A DNA stretch of 64,000 nucleotides. Source: Zygosaccharomyces rouxii. Its lineage: Eukaryota > Ascomycota > Saccharomycetes > Saccharomycetales > Saccharomycetaceae. The translations under genes and the position numbers were made by a program. The DNA lies in contig NC_012996.1 of assembly GCF_000026365.1 (NCBI RefSeq), positions 1,178,001-1,242,000 of the forward strand. Direction: 5' to 3'. The notes below the pieces were generated by a model. It saw nothing but the letters and a program-made list of their open reading frames with translations, ran no database searches and was not told the origin of the DNA. Positions 1 through 9,565 of the stretch are shown here, piece by piece (positions within the stretch are counted from its first letter, which is position 1; each line of letters starts with the position of its first letter).

Positions 1-175
1 GGTAGGTACTTCATTTAATAAAAGGTGTCAATATGCTGAAGTATCATCGGCTCTACTTCTCCGGGTAATGCTTCCTTGTAAAAACCAATTTGTATAACCA
101 ATACAACTCATCGAGCACTAATCATTCAATGTATTGAGAGAGGATTTGAAGATTAGTCCTACCCCCGTCCCCCCA

Positions 176-436
176 ATGAGCACTCTAGAGATTCTACCAC
201 TCGAAATTATTGACAAGACTGTAGGACAACCCGTATGGATTGTTCTTCAGTCCAACCGTGAGTTTACGGGGACCCTAATCGGATTTGACGATTTTGTTAA
301 TGTTATTGTCGAAGATGCAAAAGAAGTTACAGTCGGTGCTGATCTTCAAGATATACCCGTTATGCAACACAAGGGGCGTATGCTTCTAAGTGGTAACAGT
401 ATTGCAATGCTTGTTCCTGGTAATAAAAGACCATAA
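176..436 (+). CDS. LSM5: U6 snRNA-associated Sm-like protein Lsm5
   Basis: An 86-residue Sm-like protein. Lsm5 is a subunit of the Lsm1-7 ring (cytoplasmic mRNA decapping) and the Lsm2-8 ring (nuclear, binds the U6 snRNA 3' end). The Sm1 motif is visible (GFDDFVNVIVEDA, about residues 38-50) and the Sm2 motif near the C-terminus (GRMLLSGNSIAMLVPG). The ATG at 176 is chosen because the protein MSTLEILPLE then starts as in other Lsm5 proteins; the open frame extends upstream only to a TTG at 134. S. cerevisiae Lsm5 is about 93 residues. It converges with IPT1 downstream. Confidence 0.95.
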   Translation: MSTLEILPLEIIDKTVGQPVWIVLQSNREFTGTLIGFDDFVNVIVEDAKEVTVGADLQDIPVMQHKGRMLLSGNSIAMLVPGNKRP

Positions 437-604
437 ATGTGATTATGTATACATGTCTAAAGCTAAGAGAATAATATAATAAAAAAAGCAAGATTGAAAT
501 AAAAAAGCTCCTTAAGTCGTAGTAATGCTAATGAACAACGACTGTATTATCGTAAATGTATCATCAAAATTGTAACAGAGTAAAAAGAAAACCTAGTAGT
601 TTGC

Positions 605-2128
605 TCACGCCAGTGGATCGAAAAACCATTCTAATTTGGTATCTTCGAACACACGCATACCCATAGTGCGGCCTTCATTTCTCGTATCGGGTATCTGTTG
701 TAGACGTACTGCTAACCACGGTTGAAGGACTTTTGGTTGTAGCACGTAATGATTGATTAAAATGTGCACGAATAACGCATATAGCACACCAACGAAAAGG
801 TCAAATCTGTAATGATGATCCAAATACATGGTTGACCACCACTGCCATAATAAAAATGAGATTCCTAATAAACGAGGTAATATTGCTCTGTTAAAGATAC
901 CGAAGTACCAACGAGTACAGAACTCTGCGTCATGCACATAGTAAAGGGCCAAAGTACCAGGAGCGTCACAACGATCTGCTGTCGCTTCTAACTCTTCACA
1001 AGATGAGTTAGTACTACCTTCAGGTCCTAGAATTCTTAATTCCAATTCATCATCGCCTGCCAATCCCAAAGGTAATTCAGGACTACTTCCAATTTCAGTC
1101 TCCTCCGAAGACTCAGATATAAAAATAGGTGCGGCTTCTTTCCTCGATGGTGAAATTCCATTACGCATACGACCCTTGTAAGTGGCAGATCTTGTTATTA
1201 AAAATAAAAAGCATTGGAACGCCATTGCTGAATGTAACGATGGTACCGCACCAAATACAATAGGGGACATGTGGAAACCAGATGTATTTAAATGTGTCCC
1301 CAATTGTTTATCCACACGGACAAGACCAGCTGCATAACCTTCCTGAGTATAATTAACATGTTCAGTGTCCGTAATACCATACATGTGAATGAACCAAGGT
1401 GGTGCCATTGGTAACAAAAGATGTGTTGTAACCCCCATTAAATTTTGAATTCCCAAAGATAGTGCGAAACATTTTACAACACCAGGTGGATGGAAAACGT
1501 ACAGATAAACCGCAGTTAAAATGGGGGCAGTTAGATGTAAAATGACGTACGAGACCCATGCAACAAAATCTTTCCAGTTTGCAAAATTCTCTTCAGTTTG
1601 TTTAGCGAAAATGTGCATAATGTTTAGAAACACAAGTGCAAAAAATGGTAATAGAAATGGAATGCACAGGGTCCTTACACGCTTAGGATTCGATTTATTG
1701 CTAAAATGGAAGATGTGATCGTTCCATTCCATTAAATTGTAATCTAATTTTTTCACATAGTAAATATAATACCAAATCGCTAATGGAATCAACAACAAAA
1801 AAATCGATGTGAACACCACAGATGTGAAAATTGTCCAAGGAAAATAGCTGGTTTTCCCAAATTGAGCATACATTTCCCCCCAAAAATCCCCAAACATGTA
1901 ATTGTCCAGGTAAAATGCTGCTTTACTATGAATTTTAGGCCTAATATCTATCGGAATCAGTCCTGCATTTTTAAAGATCATTAACCATATGAATATAATC
2001 GAGAAATTGGTAAAGAAATTGAGCGGAAGCGTCAACAGGTTCCTTTGATTTAAACCTCCACGATATAATCTCTTAATCACACATCCAAATACAACATTGT
2101 AGCAACCTCTCAAAAACCTCGCACTCAT
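605..2128 (-). CDS. IPT1: Inositolphosphotransferase making M(IP)2C sphingolipid
   Basis: A 507-residue polytopic membrane protein that aligns along its length with S. cerevisiae Ipt1 (527 aa). Ipt1 transfers inositol phosphate from phosphatidylinositol to mannosyl-inositolphosphoceramide in the Golgi, the last step of complex sphingolipid synthesis. Several hydrophobic helices are evident. The AUR1/IPT1 (PAP2-like) signature is present as GAVPSLHSAM near residue 292-301 and YLDHHYRFDL near 433-442; these hold the catalytic histidines and aspartate of the family. The C-terminal end RVFEDTKLEWFFDPLA is Ipt1-like. A variable acidic, Ser/Glu-rich loop (about residues 325-380) separates the motifs. 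It is divergent from SNF11, as YDR072C and YDR073W are in S. cerevisiae. Confidence 0.95.
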   Translation of the reverse strand: MSARFLRGCYNVVFGCVIKRLYRGGLNQRNLLTLPLNFFTNFSIIFIWLMIFKNAGLIPIDIRPKIHSKAAFYLDNYMFGDFWGEMYAQFGKTSYFPWTIFTSVVFTSIFLLLIPLAIWYYIYYVKKLDYNLMEWNDHIFHFSNKSNPKRVRTLCIPFLLPFFALVFLNIMHIFAKQTEENFANWKDFVAWVSYVILHLTAPILTAVYLYVFHPPGVVKCFALSLGIQNLMGVTTHLLLPMAPPWFIHMYGITDTEHVNYTQEGYAAGLVRVDKQLGTHLNTSGFHMSPIVFGAVPSLHSAMAFQCFLFLITRSATYKGRMRNGISPSRKEAAPIFISESSEETEIGSSPELPLGLAGDDELELRILGPEGSTNSSCEELEATADRCDAPGTLALYYVHDAEFCTRWYFGIFNRAILPRLLGISFLLWQWWSTMYLDHHYRFDLFVGVLYALFVHILINHYVLQPKVLQPWLAVRLQQIPDTRNEGRTMGMRVFEDTKLEWFFDPLA

Positions 2129-2606
2129 TCTAACGCTATCTCTTACACCTCCTTTTCTTCAACTTGAAAAGCACTTTCTATGTCTACCTTCTTGCTATTT
2201 TTTTTTTTTTTCACTATTTGTATAGATAGTGAAGCCTTTTTAGAGCCGATGCGATGTTGGAGTCCAGTGATGTGTATTGTAACCCTGTCTAACCTAAGTC
2301 TGTATAATACCTTTTCACTGTCACAGACTCTTCCACTTGACTCTCGCAAGGTACTCGTTTTATGTAGATATGTGTGATTAGATGGGGTGTATCTCTTAAG
2401 AAGACTTAAAAAATGTCAATCCCCATGTTTATATTTCAATCCTCGCTTTTTAGATAAACAAAGTTAGGAAAGAAAAAATTGTTCAGAAATAAGAAAGAAT
2501 TCCAGAGAAACACCAGAATACATACTAAGGGTAATCTGTCAACATATTACATTGACACATAGAGGAGCCGCATATATACATAGGGATCGGAGTTTAGTGC
2601 TTTGTT
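2129..2606. promoter_or_regulatory. Divergent promoter region between IPT1 and SNF11
   Basis: A 478 bp intergenic region driving two divergent genes. It contains a T-rich run around 2198-2211 and an AT-rich stretch CATATATACATA about 30 bp before the SNF11 ATG, which could serve as a TATA-like element. No other recognised site was seen. Confidence 0.5.
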
Positions 2607-2933
2607 ATGGTGAGTGAAAGTGAGCAGATCCAATACAAGGTACAGCTGTTGCTACATATCAACAGCATCCTTTTGGCAAGAGTTATACAGATGACGAATA
2701 ATTCAAGTGGTGGTAATAGTTCAGGAACAATGCCCGAGCAAGTGCAGTCTCTGGCGTCACAATATTTGAAAAGGGTTCATGCCAATTTGCAATGTATATC
2801 GCAGATAAACCAAGGTGCGAGGGGTGCGAAACCCTTGATATTGGAACCTCCGCAGTTGCTAGTGCAACTGCCAGGTCAGGACATCTTGGCCAAGTTGTAC
2901 CTTTTGATGAGCCGAGTGTTTGAAATCTGGTAA
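2607..2933 (+). CDS. SNF11: SWI/SNF chromatin-remodelling subunit Snf11
   Basis: A 108-residue protein matching the conserved core of S. cerevisiae Snf11 (169 aa). The shared blocks are QYKVQLLLHINSILLARVIQM near the N-terminus, QYLKRVHANLQCISQINQG in the middle and the C-terminal end LYLLMSRVFEIW. Snf11 is a small SWI/SNF subunit that binds Snf2. The S. cerevisiae protein has a long Asn/Ala-rich N-terminal extension that is missing here, so this copy is little more than the core. The ATG at 2607 is the first in the frame. Confidence 0.93.
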   Translation: MVSESEQIQYKVQLLLHINSILLARVIQMTNNSSGGNSSGTMPEQVQSLASQYLKRVHANLQCISQINQGARGAKPLILEPPQLLVQLPGQDILAKLYLLMSRVFEIW

Positions 2934-3891
2934 AATAAAGAAAAGAAAAAAACTATGAGGGCTATCGTTGTACTATTATTAGCGATATACAATTTCCGTT
3001 CTGAGTATTTCCTAATGCATTTCTAGTTGTCTAGTTTTTTTCGACTAGTCTCTAGCAATCACATCCGTTCCGCCTACGAGTCCTTGGTGCTCCCCGAGAA
3101 CCATAAGGACCAAGCGACCTATAGTTGCTAGGAAGCAATCGACGAAAGATCCCCTTTAGTCGGATTGTACAAACCGAACGCCTGTACCGAGACTGGTAGC
3201 AAATGCCATCAGTTCTCTGATTAGATTGACAGGCGCCAAGCGCTCTGTAGATATTGATAACGGACCTGCAACAACAAAACCACCAACGATACCTATAGAC
3301 GGTACTAATAAGGACCAGTGTATCTTTTGGTTGAACATGCACTGTAGTGAAGATAACAAATGCAATATGCAAAAACGATCGTCAGGCATACTTTTATTGT
3401 TCTAATTTTAAGTTAGATGGGAAAAGAGACGTAGACTAATCCACATAAGCCTGCAGAAAATATACTCACTTTGATTGCATTGATAACATTAAAAAAACCA
3501 CGATACATTCAGGTAAAATTCTGCACCGCTGTGTAACTGGGAAACGCGCTGTATGCAGGGACATTAACCAATAGGAGTACAATAGAGATTTACGTTTGAA
3601 TTCTCTGAAAATGGCCAAGGTGACAAATATACGTGCCCCTCACACTGCGCACTACCATGTTACCCATTCCCAACCTTGTCTATGCATTGAATGTGTACTG
3701 CAAAACAAGCACGATGGGTTTTTTTGTCAATTTGTAATGCCAAGGAATTAGAGATTATTGCCGCAACACCATGGAATAGAAAGATATAGGTCTGCGTTAA
3801 GAGCTTTTCCCTAGTGGAATACGGTAGGACGATTTTGGTAGCTCCATGCACTTACGACGTTTGGATTAGTTTAGAGAATCGGCAGTTGACA
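2934..3891. other. Intergenic region downstream of SNF11, no confirmed gene
   Basis: Together with the relic at 3892-4228 this forms a 1.5 kb gap between SNF11 and TPS2, long for this window. The minus strand has an ATG-initiated 77-codon frame at 3156-3389 with a hydrophobic, protein-like middle (IGIVGGFVVAGPLS). A single TAA separates it from a further open stretch in the same frame that ends near 3050. I do not recognise the product. No tRNA or other RNA gene was recognised. Confidence 0.4.
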
Positions 3892-4228
3892 ATGGAATTA
3901 GAACTATGATTATCTTCATCACCAATCGCATCGCAATTGAAATTTAACGATGATGCGGAGTTCAATACCAATCCCAACTTCCTACCCAGTTCTTTCAACT
4001 ATCTCAATCAAGTCCCCAATCCAAGATCTGGTCCAATGCATACACAATCATACATTATCATAAATACTACCTTGTACTCCTTATGGACCCCACCAGCAAC
4101 AGCAATACATGGCTTCAAGAAGTTCGTGGGAGTCAATTTTCTCCTTACCACAGCTGGTTGATGAGTCGAAAATTGCCTGTTTACGAGTTATTCAAGATTC
4201 TGTTGCTTCAAAAATGTTAGTAGCTTGA
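3892..4228 (+). pseudogene. Broken gene relic (in-frame stop plus frameshift), family unknown
   Basis: Starting at the ATG at 3892 the frame reads MELEL, meets a TGA at 3907-3909, then continues with protein-like text (for example FNTNPNFLPSSFNYLNQVPN) to about 4065. There the protein-like reading moves to the next frame, where PYGPHQQQQYMASRSSWESI and LPQLVDESKIACLRVIQD follow up to a TGA at 4226-4228. The compositional continuity across both lesions suggests an inactivated gene of roughly 110 codons upstream of TPS2. Its Asn/Ser/Gln/Pro-rich composition resembles regulatory proteins, but I cannot name a family. Two sequencing errors in a live small gene are the alternative. Confidence 0.45.
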
Positions 4229-4457
4229 TGTATTGAGGTATGCCACTTATTGAGAATAGCTAATAGAGATTGTTATTTAGTTTCTTTCTGTCTGTTCCGG
4301 GTTTTTGCATTATCCGGTGTGTGTTACCCTGTGTGCTTCTTAGTTCTCGTCAAAGTTCCCTTAACTTTAAGCAAAAGTGTCACTCAGCTGATATCAACAA
4401 GTGACAAAAGTTAAAAGGATAGTATACAGGTATATCAAGACATAGTGGGGCCTCAAG
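4229..4457 (+). promoter_or_regulatory. TPS2 upstream region
   Basis: A 229 bp segment between the relic and TPS2. It has an AT-rich stretch with GTATAC and GTATATC just before the ATG. I saw no clear stress-response element (CCCCT), although S. cerevisiae TPS2 is stress-induced through such sites. Confidence 0.35.
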
Positions 4458-7160
4458 ATGGTTGATTCTGGTCATAGGAGGCAAAGAATTATTAATTGTG
4501 TTGCTCAGTTGCCTTACAAAATTCAACTGGGAGAGACCAATGACGAATGGAATATAGTTCCCGCCACCGGTAGCAGTTCACTTTACTCTTCGATCGAGTA
4601 TTTAAATAGTGAGGAGAAGTCCAAGGATTATGAACAGCATGTTTTGGGATGGACCGGTGAGATTGGACGTGAAAGTATCCCATCTCGAATCTTTAGCTCA
4701 AGGAATAGGGATATGAATGAAGATGGTGAAAAAGGGGGAGCCGATTTGCATACCAAGGAAGAGCGCGAGAGGGATGAGGATCCGTTATATTTGACTAATG
4801 GACAAATTGATGGGATCACTAAAGATCTTAGAAGACATGGTAAGACTGATGACCATTACAATGTGGATAATGTTCACCCCGTGTGGTTATTACGTAGAGA
4901 TCAAAAGCGTTGGAGAGGATTTGCAGAAAATGTACTGTGGCCAACATTTCATTACATTTTGAAATTTTCCTCTGATAGTGGTGAAAAGGAAAATCTATCA
5001 TGGTATGATTACGTTAGATTTAATGAAGCATATGCGATGAAAATTGGTGAAATATATGAGAAGGGTGATATTATATGGATTCATGACTATTATTTACTCC
5101 TTTTGCCACAACTGCTAAGGATGAAATTTAATGATAAAGATTTAACCATTGCTTATTTCCATCATTCACCATGGCCAAGTAATGAGTACTTTAGAGTTTT
5201 ACCACGTAGGAAAGAAATTTTGGACGGCCTCATGGGTGCTGATCGTGTTTGTTTCCAAAATGAAGGTTTCGCTCGTCATTTTGTCTCGTCTTGTAAAAGA
5301 TTATTGGATTCTACGAGTAGGAAATCGAAAAATAAATTAGGGATGGAACAGTACCAAATAAGTGCATATGGTGGTGACATAGTTGTTGATTCATTGCCAA
5401 TTGGTGTTAATCGTGTTAAGTTGTTGGAGGAATCCTTTACCAAGGATATCGATCAAAAGGTTTTAGCCATTAAAGATGCATTTCAAGGTAAAAAAATCAT
5501 TATAGGTAGGGATAGATTGGATTCTGTTCGTGGTGTTGTTCAAAAATTGAGAGCGTTTGAAACTTTCCTTTCCATGTATCCAGAATGGAGAGATCAAGTA
5601 GTTTTGATTCAGGTTAGTGTTCCCAGTATGAAAGGTGGGACTAATCAAATTATAAGATTGGAACAACAAGTGAACGAATTAGTTACCTCCATCAATATGC
5701 AATACGGAAGCTTGAATTTTTCACCAGTACATCATTACTACATGAGAATTCCCAAAGATGCGTATCTTTCATTGTTGAGGGCTGCAGATCTTTGTGTTAT
5801 CGCAAGCGTTAGAGACGGTACCAATACTACAGCACTTGAATACGTGACGGTGAAATCACATATGTCTAGTTACAACTGTTACGGAAATCCCTTGATCTTA
5901 AGTGAATTTTCAGGGACTAGTACAAGTCTTAAGGATGCTATGATCATTAACCCTTGGGATTCCGTAGCAGTTGCTAAAAGTATTAATAAGGCTTTAACTC
6001 TACCAAGGGAGGAGAAAAAAGCACTCGAAGATAAAGTTTGGCCTGAAGTTCCTATTATCCAAGATTGGACCGATCAATTTTTATCCACGTTAAATGATAT
6101 CGTTGATGAAGCACATAATACAACCGATAGAAAAATGACACCGGCTTTAAACAGACCAGCTCTTTTGGCAAATTACAGGCAATCAAAGCGTCGTCTATTC
6201 TTATTCGATTATGATGGAACTTTAACTCCCATTGTACAAGACCCAGCTGCTGCAATTCCATCGGCTCGTTTGATTTCGATCTTGCAAAAACTTGCATCAG
6301 ATCCTTGTAATCAAATTTGGATCATTTCGGGTAGAGATCAAAAGTTTTTAAATAAATGGCTTGGTGGTAGATTACCCCAGTTGGGACTTAGCGCTGAACA
6401 TGGATGCTTTTACAAAGATGTGGATGACGAGAACTGGATCAACTTAACAGAAAAATTTGATATGTCATGGCAAGAAAAAGTCGGTAGTACTATGGAGGAA
6501 TTTACAAGGAGAACACCAGGTTCATTTATCGAGAGGAAAAAAGTTGCATTGACTTGGCATTACAGAAGAGCAGATCCTGAATTAGGTGAATTCTATGCAT
6601 CTGAATTGAAAAAGGAATTAGATAAAATATGCGCAGATTACGATTTAGATGTTATGGAAGGTAAAGCTAACATTGAAGTTCGTCCTAAATTTGTTAATAA
6701 AGGTGAAATTGTAAAGAGATTAGTTTGGCACCATCATGGTAGACGTCAAGACATGTTAAACACAAGTAAAGAAAAATTAACCATTGGGGAAATGCCTGAT
6801 TTTACCTTCTGTTTGGGTGACGATTTTACAGATGAAGATATGTTTAACCAACTGAATGATATTGAAGCAGTTTGGAGAAAGCAATACAGTGATCAAGTTA
6901 ACCAATGGGGTGGATTTGGGATGTATCCTTGTACTGTGGGATCTGCATCCAAGAAAACTGTGGCTAAGGCACATTTAACAGATCCACAGCAAGTGCTTGA
7001 CACCTTGGGTCTGCTAGTAGGTGATGTCTCATTGTTCCAAAGTGCAGGTACGGTCGACTTAGACTCTCGTGGTCATGTCAAACATAGTGACAGCAGTATA
7101 AGATCTGAGCAGGCTGGGGCCCGGTATGCTATGAAGAGGCAGCAGTCGTACAAGAATTGA
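4458..7160 (+). CDS. TPS2: Trehalose-6-phosphate phosphatase Tps2
   Basis: A 900-residue protein (S. cerevisiae Tps2 is 896). It removes phosphate from trehalose-6-phosphate, the second step of trehalose synthesis, within the cytosolic Tps1-Tps2-Tps3/Tsl1 complex. The N-terminal 550 residues form a glycosyltransferase-20 (Tps1-like) domain, with IWIHDYYLLLLPQLLR and the DGTNTTALEYV segment visible. The C-terminal part is a HAD-type phosphatase with the nucleophile motif LFDYDGTLTP near residue 580, followed by WIISGRD and CLGDDFTDEDMF. The ATG at 4458 opens the conserved N-terminus. The gene order SNF11-TPS2 is as in S. cerevisiae (YDR073W-YDR074W), apart from the relic between them. Confidence 0.97.
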   Translation: MVDSGHRRQRIINCVAQLPYKIQLGETNDEWNIVPATGSSSLYSSIEYLNSEEKSKDYEQHVLGWTGEIGRESIPSRIFSSRNRDMNEDGEKGGADLHTKEERERDEDPLYLTNGQIDGITKDLRRHGKTDDHYNVDNVHPVWLLRRDQKRWRGFAENVLWPTFHYILKFSSDSGEKENLSWYDYVRFNEAYAMKIGEIYEKGDIIWIHDYYLLLLPQLLRMKFNDKDLTIAYFHHSPWPSNEYFRVLPRRKEILDGLMGADRVCFQNEGFARHFVSSCKRLLDSTSRKSKNKLGMEQYQISAYGGDIVVDSLPIGVNRVKLLEESFTKDIDQKVLAIKDAFQGKKIIIGRDRLDSVRGVVQKLRAFETFLSMYPEWRDQVVLIQVSVPSMKGGTNQIIRLEQQVNELVTSINMQYGSLNFSPVHHYYMRIPKDAYLSLLRAADLCVIASVRDGTNTTALEYVTVKSHMSSYNCYGNPLILSEFSGTSTSLKDAMIINPWDSVAVAKSINKALTLPREEKKALEDKVWPEVPIIQDWTDQFLSTLNDIVDEAHNTTDRKMTPALNRPALLANYRQSKRRLFLFDYDGTLTPIVQDPAAAIPSARLISILQKLASDPCNQIWIISGRDQKFLNKWLGGRLPQLGLSAEHGCFYKDVDDENWINLTEKFDMSWQEKVGSTMEEFTRRTPGSFIERKKVALTWHYRRADPELGEFYASELKKELDKICADYDLDVMEGKANIEVRPKFVNKGEIVKRLVWHHHGRRQDMLNTSKEKLTIGEMPDFTFCLGDDFTDEDMFNQLNDIEAVWRKQYSDQVNQWGGFGMYPCTVGSASKKTVAKAHLTDPQQVLDTLGLLVGDVSLFQSAGTVDLDSRGHVKHSDSSIRSEQAGARYAMKRQQSYKN

Positions 7161-7449
7161 GTTTGGACTCCTTAAGCGAGCTCTATCTCTTTCTTTTGTG
7201 TATGTCGTTTTGTAGGTTTAAGCGATATATAGACAGTTATATCTATTGGAATAGAGATTCATAAATGGAGTGTATGATAAGAAATAATGGACATTGACTG
7301 CTAAGAAGTACTTTGCAAATATCCTCCTGTTTACCTTCTGTTGTTCTCTATGGTATTTTTCGTTTAGGAGCGAATTATCAAATTAGCGCTCTGTATCTGC
7401 CGAAAGTATAAACATCAATAAACTAAAAAATAACAAACGGAAAAGCTAT

Positions 7450-9318
7450 TTACTTGACTAAATCTTTAACTATAGCTTCCAATTTAGATCTCATTATTGT
7501 CACTTCTTTACTATTCATGGCTACTGTGCTATTAAGCAGGTGCCAAATACCTATGACGTATTGTAAATAAAGAGAGTTTTGTTGTCTTGACAGTTTAAAG
7601 CATAATCCAGACACTTGACAGATAACAGCTAAATCTTGTTCCAACAATCTGCCGCCCAAATAGTTCAAAAGAATTTGTAGCAAGACACTTTTCTTTATTT
7701 TCAAATTACCACCATCAACATTCATCTCTTGACTATCTTCCTTAATGACCTTGTTAACCATGTAGTAATTTCTCAATAGCGTCAAAAATCTGGATTTTTC
7801 CTCATCAGTGGATGGCATGGGACTAGATGTAAAGGGCTCTAAGTGAGATAGCAACCATAGTATAGTCATAGTACATCCCCACATCTGGTTTTTCCAAAGG
7901 TCTGATTCTCTTAGAATATGATCCATTTCGGCCCATAGTGAATTACAACGTGCCATATTCTCCTCTCTTTGAATATTTTTACTCATTCTTGAAGCTCTTA
8001 TAACGAAAGAATTCACCATAGCTATAATTCTTACTTCGTTAACCTGCTTAGAATCTGTTATCTTTTCATAATTACCCACAGATTCATTATTGCCAGCCAC
8101 TTGCAGTTTCATCGCCTCCAACAATGGTGAATATAGTAATCCTATCGTGTCTCCAGTTGCCTGATTCAAAGGTTTTACTTCTGAAGATAGTAGGAAGTTT
8201 TCCCATTTTTGATAAAAATCTACACATGACAAAATGTGCTCATAAAGATTTCTATCTTCATCGTAGGAGCTTAGAGATTTACCACCATTTTTCTTATTGG
8301 ATTCAATTAATTTGACTGTGGTAGATTGAACTTTAGGTAAAAATTTGGTAGAGAAATTCGCCTTCTTATCATGGCAGTTAACCAAGAAACTAACACTTTG
8401 TAAAAGTAATAGGACGTTTTTCAAATCCCTATATTGAAAAACACACAGAAGGGTCAACCGAAGTCTTACTTTTTCGTCAATGTTCACATCACAAACTCCA
8501 TCATTATCCAACAAAAACCCTTTATATTCTGCGAAAAATTGTTTGAACTGATTTAAATTATTGGTAATGTTTTTATCTTCAAAAACCTGAATGTAAAGTT
8601 CTAATACCATCTTCCAACTAAACAAATGGGGTCCCACAACGCTAACATCAATGCAATTTAATTTCTGACGGATCTCTGGTGAAATCGTATACCTACGACT
8701 TAGCAAAAAGCTAGCATGACTCAATGTGATAAAGGCCCCCCACTGTCCGGGCATATTTTGATTGTCCAACTTGATGAAATCAGCCCTAGCCCTTGATCTT
8801 TTACCTAATTTCGCATTCAAACATACGTTAACGTACTCAAACACTTGCTTCCAAGCTTGGTACTCGGCACCCACGTTCTGGAAATACTGTAACAATGCAT
8901 CGCAGTTTCTGGAGGCGATCTTGAAATGAAATTTGGAATCTCTTCTCAGGGGCATTTCGTACAGTGATAAAAATTCACAGTGCATCCTTTGCCTAAATAG
9001 AGTCTCTGTAGAAGCCGCCACTTGATGATTTTTCAATCTTTCCTTGAGACTTGACAGGTATTGCTCTGCTAAATCCAAATTATGTGTCTCTTTTACCAGT
9101 ATCTCAACCAATTCCATAGTAATCTGATAATCCTGATCCATTGACAATGCATACTGGGCCTTAGCGTACTCCAAACATTTGATAGCCATCGATATCAGCG
9201 TATAGTACTGCTTTAAAAGGCGCTCATCTCTCACAGTATGGGCATGCAGATACGCCTGTTGTCGATACTCATGAGATAGGTGGTATACCACATCAACAGG
9301 CAGCCGAGATAAACTCAT
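7450..9318 (-). CDS. SCC4: Cohesin loader subunit Scc4
   Basis: A 622-residue protein matching S. cerevisiae Scc4 (624 aa; YER147C). With Scc2 it loads cohesin onto chromatin; Scc4 is a helical TPR-type superhelix that wraps the Scc2 N-terminus. Conserved stretches include VYHLSHEYRQQAY at the N-terminus, NLDLAEQYLSSLKERL near residue 75-90, RDSKFHFKIASRNC and LLQSVSFLVNCHDKKANFS. The ATG at 9318 is used; the frame extends five codons upstream only to a TTG. It lies between TPS2 (convergent) and SPT15 (divergent), an interleaving of the S. cerevisiae chromosome IV and V orders. Confidence 0.94.
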   Translation of the reverse strand: MSLSRLPVDVVYHLSHEYRQQAYLHAHTVRDERLLKQYYTLISMAIKCLEYAKAQYALSMDQDYQITMELVEILVKETHNLDLAEQYLSSLKERLKNHQVAASTETLFRQRMHCEFLSLYEMPLRRDSKFHFKIASRNCDALLQYFQNVGAEYQAWKQVFEYVNVCLNAKLGKRSRARADFIKLDNQNMPGQWGAFITLSHASFLLSRRYTISPEIRQKLNCIDVSVVGPHLFSWKMVLELYIQVFEDKNITNNLNQFKQFFAEYKGFLLDNDGVCDVNIDEKVRLRLTLLCVFQYRDLKNVLLLLQSVSFLVNCHDKKANFSTKFLPKVQSTTVKLIESNKKNGGKSLSSYDEDRNLYEHILSCVDFYQKWENFLLSSEVKPLNQATGDTIGLLYSPLLEAMKLQVAGNNESVGNYEKITDSKQVNEVRIIAMVNSFVIRASRMSKNIQREENMARCNSLWAEMDHILRESDLWKNQMWGCTMTILWLLSHLEPFTSSPMPSTDEEKSRFLTLLRNYYMVNKVIKEDSQEMNVDGGNLKIKKSVLLQILLNYLGGRLLEQDLAVICQVSGLCFKLSRQQNSLYLQYVIGIWHLLNSTVAMNSKEVTIMRSKLEAIVKDLVK

Positions 9319-9565
9319 TAACAGAGCCTCCAATGCCAGTAGCGCTGCACTTATAGTCCTTTATCGTAGTTTAATAGTGATGACGATGCCATATTAGGCC
9401 TTGAAATTAATGGCTCGTAAGTAGTGATCTAAAGGCCCCATAAAAAAAAAAAAAAAAACTGGTCAAGTAACATGAATAAGAATTGATACATAAAAAGGAT
9501 GAAATAGTACGATTCATTATCCGATATTGAATTCTGATAGAGGGTGGGGTTTAGAGGACACAGAG
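9319..9565. promoter_or_regulatory. Divergent promoter of SCC4 and SPT15
   Basis: A 247 bp region with an uninterrupted run of 17 A at 9442-9458, typical of nucleosome-excluding poly(dA:dT) tracts. An AT-rich CATAAAAAGG lies about 75 bp before the SPT15 ATG. Confidence 0.5.

Noticed and set aside
134..175. N-terminal extension of LSM5 from a TTG
   Set aside because: TTG is not a normal yeast start and the ATG at 176 reproduces the conserved Lsm5 start. The same logic was applied to SCC4, SPT15, PRP5, EXO70, BCK1, YGL108C-like and RMD9 (GTG).
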